Assembly: GCF_921293095.1 (NCBI RefSeq)
Contig: NC_060253.1
Coordinates: forward strand, 81,939,992 to 82,003,991
Length of the DNA stretch: 64,000 nt
Direction: 5' to 3'
DNA from: Ischnura elegans
Taxonomy: Eukaryota; Arthropoda; Insecta; Odonata; Coenagrionidae
Part shown: piece by piece, positions 63,701 through 64,000 of the stretch
Position numbering within the stretch: the stretch's first letter is position 1
Layout: each line of letters begins with the position of its first letter
Made by a program: the position numbers and the translations under genes
Notes under the pieces: generated by a model
Databases searched by the model: none
What the model saw: the letters and a program-made list of their open reading frames with translations, nothing else
What the model was told of the DNA's origin: nothing

Positions 63701-64000
63701 AACTCCATTAAATAATAAATTAAATAATGTTCACCTTATAAAAAACAGAGGAATTGTGTTATATGATCGCGATTTTGACAATTTAAGAGATGCACATTTT
63801 TCCATTCATCGCTTACTTGAGGGCCTATTTGCGTCGACAAATCAATGGTTTTTATCCTTTTGCATTTGAGTTGATGACGTCATGCACCGCTTCCGATCTG
63901 GTCCTCGCTTTTAAGCTACTCCTTGGCTTAACTAAATCACAAAGATAGTTGTATCTTAATTAAATTTCTATTTTCTATACGATTTAGCAATGATTAAGCT
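63701..64000. other. Unassigned
   Basis: Nothing recognised to the window end. Confidence 0.3.

Noticed and set aside
1..64000. CRISPR array or bacterial operon structure
   Set aside because: No evenly spaced short identical repeats with unique spacers, no ribosome-binding-site/ORF chains; the content is eukaryotic transposons.

Overview
The window looks like repeat-packed intergenic DNA from an arthropod, probably an insect with a large genome; I cannot name the species. The reasons are the mix of transposons: endonuclease/reverse-transcriptase LINEs of several families, mariner relics with YSPD/YHLF-type blocks, a THAP plus DDE_4 transposase of the ISL2EU type, many hAT-type MITEs with 8-bp target duplications, PIF/Harbinger-type MITEs with TAA/TTA duplications, a piggyBac-like MITE, Penelope-like terminal motifs and tRNA-derived SINEs. 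No bacterial operons, rRNA or intact tRNA genes are visible, and I recognise no intact host protein-coding gene. Most open frames are short, overlap on both strands, or lie inside repeats.

Layout. 1-835: AT-rich tandem repeat, then a GGAC/GTCC-rich patch. 842-3655: the longest LINE copy, broken by stops and by a 312-bp insertion. 5.4-9.4 kb: a fold-back element, hAT MITEs, Penelope/hammerhead-like motifs and a second LINE copy. 9.6-17 kb: 3' ends of three other LINE families, a mariner tail and two copies of the AATAGGG-ended MITE. 18-31 kb: hAT and Harbinger MITEs, a 958-bp long-inverted-repeat element, two decayed mariners and a third copy of the first LINE. 32.4-37.4 kb: nested insertions (a snap-back retroelement in each of two hAT MITEs, one of which sits in a LINE) and another long-inverted-repeat element. 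38-45 kb: a 4.6-kb Harbinger-like element and a 1.9-kb ISL2EU-like element, both inserted in one repeat whose uninterrupted copy lies at 49.7-50.0 kb. 45-52 kb: SINE pairs, hAT, piggyBac-like and Harbinger MITEs. 55.9-58.4 kb: a tandem array of a unit of about 0.7-0.8 kb. 59.7-64 kb: fold-backs, a fourth AATAGGG MITE copy and a LINE 3' end.

Nothing here works as a metabolic unit. The biology is the history of mobile elements: who inserted into whom, which copies carry ruined active sites, and a recurrent snap-back structure with a stem-loop/GAAAC motif that may be hammerhead-ribozyme related. Boundaries given with target-site duplications were read base by base; those marked approximate were judged by eye from similarity between copies.
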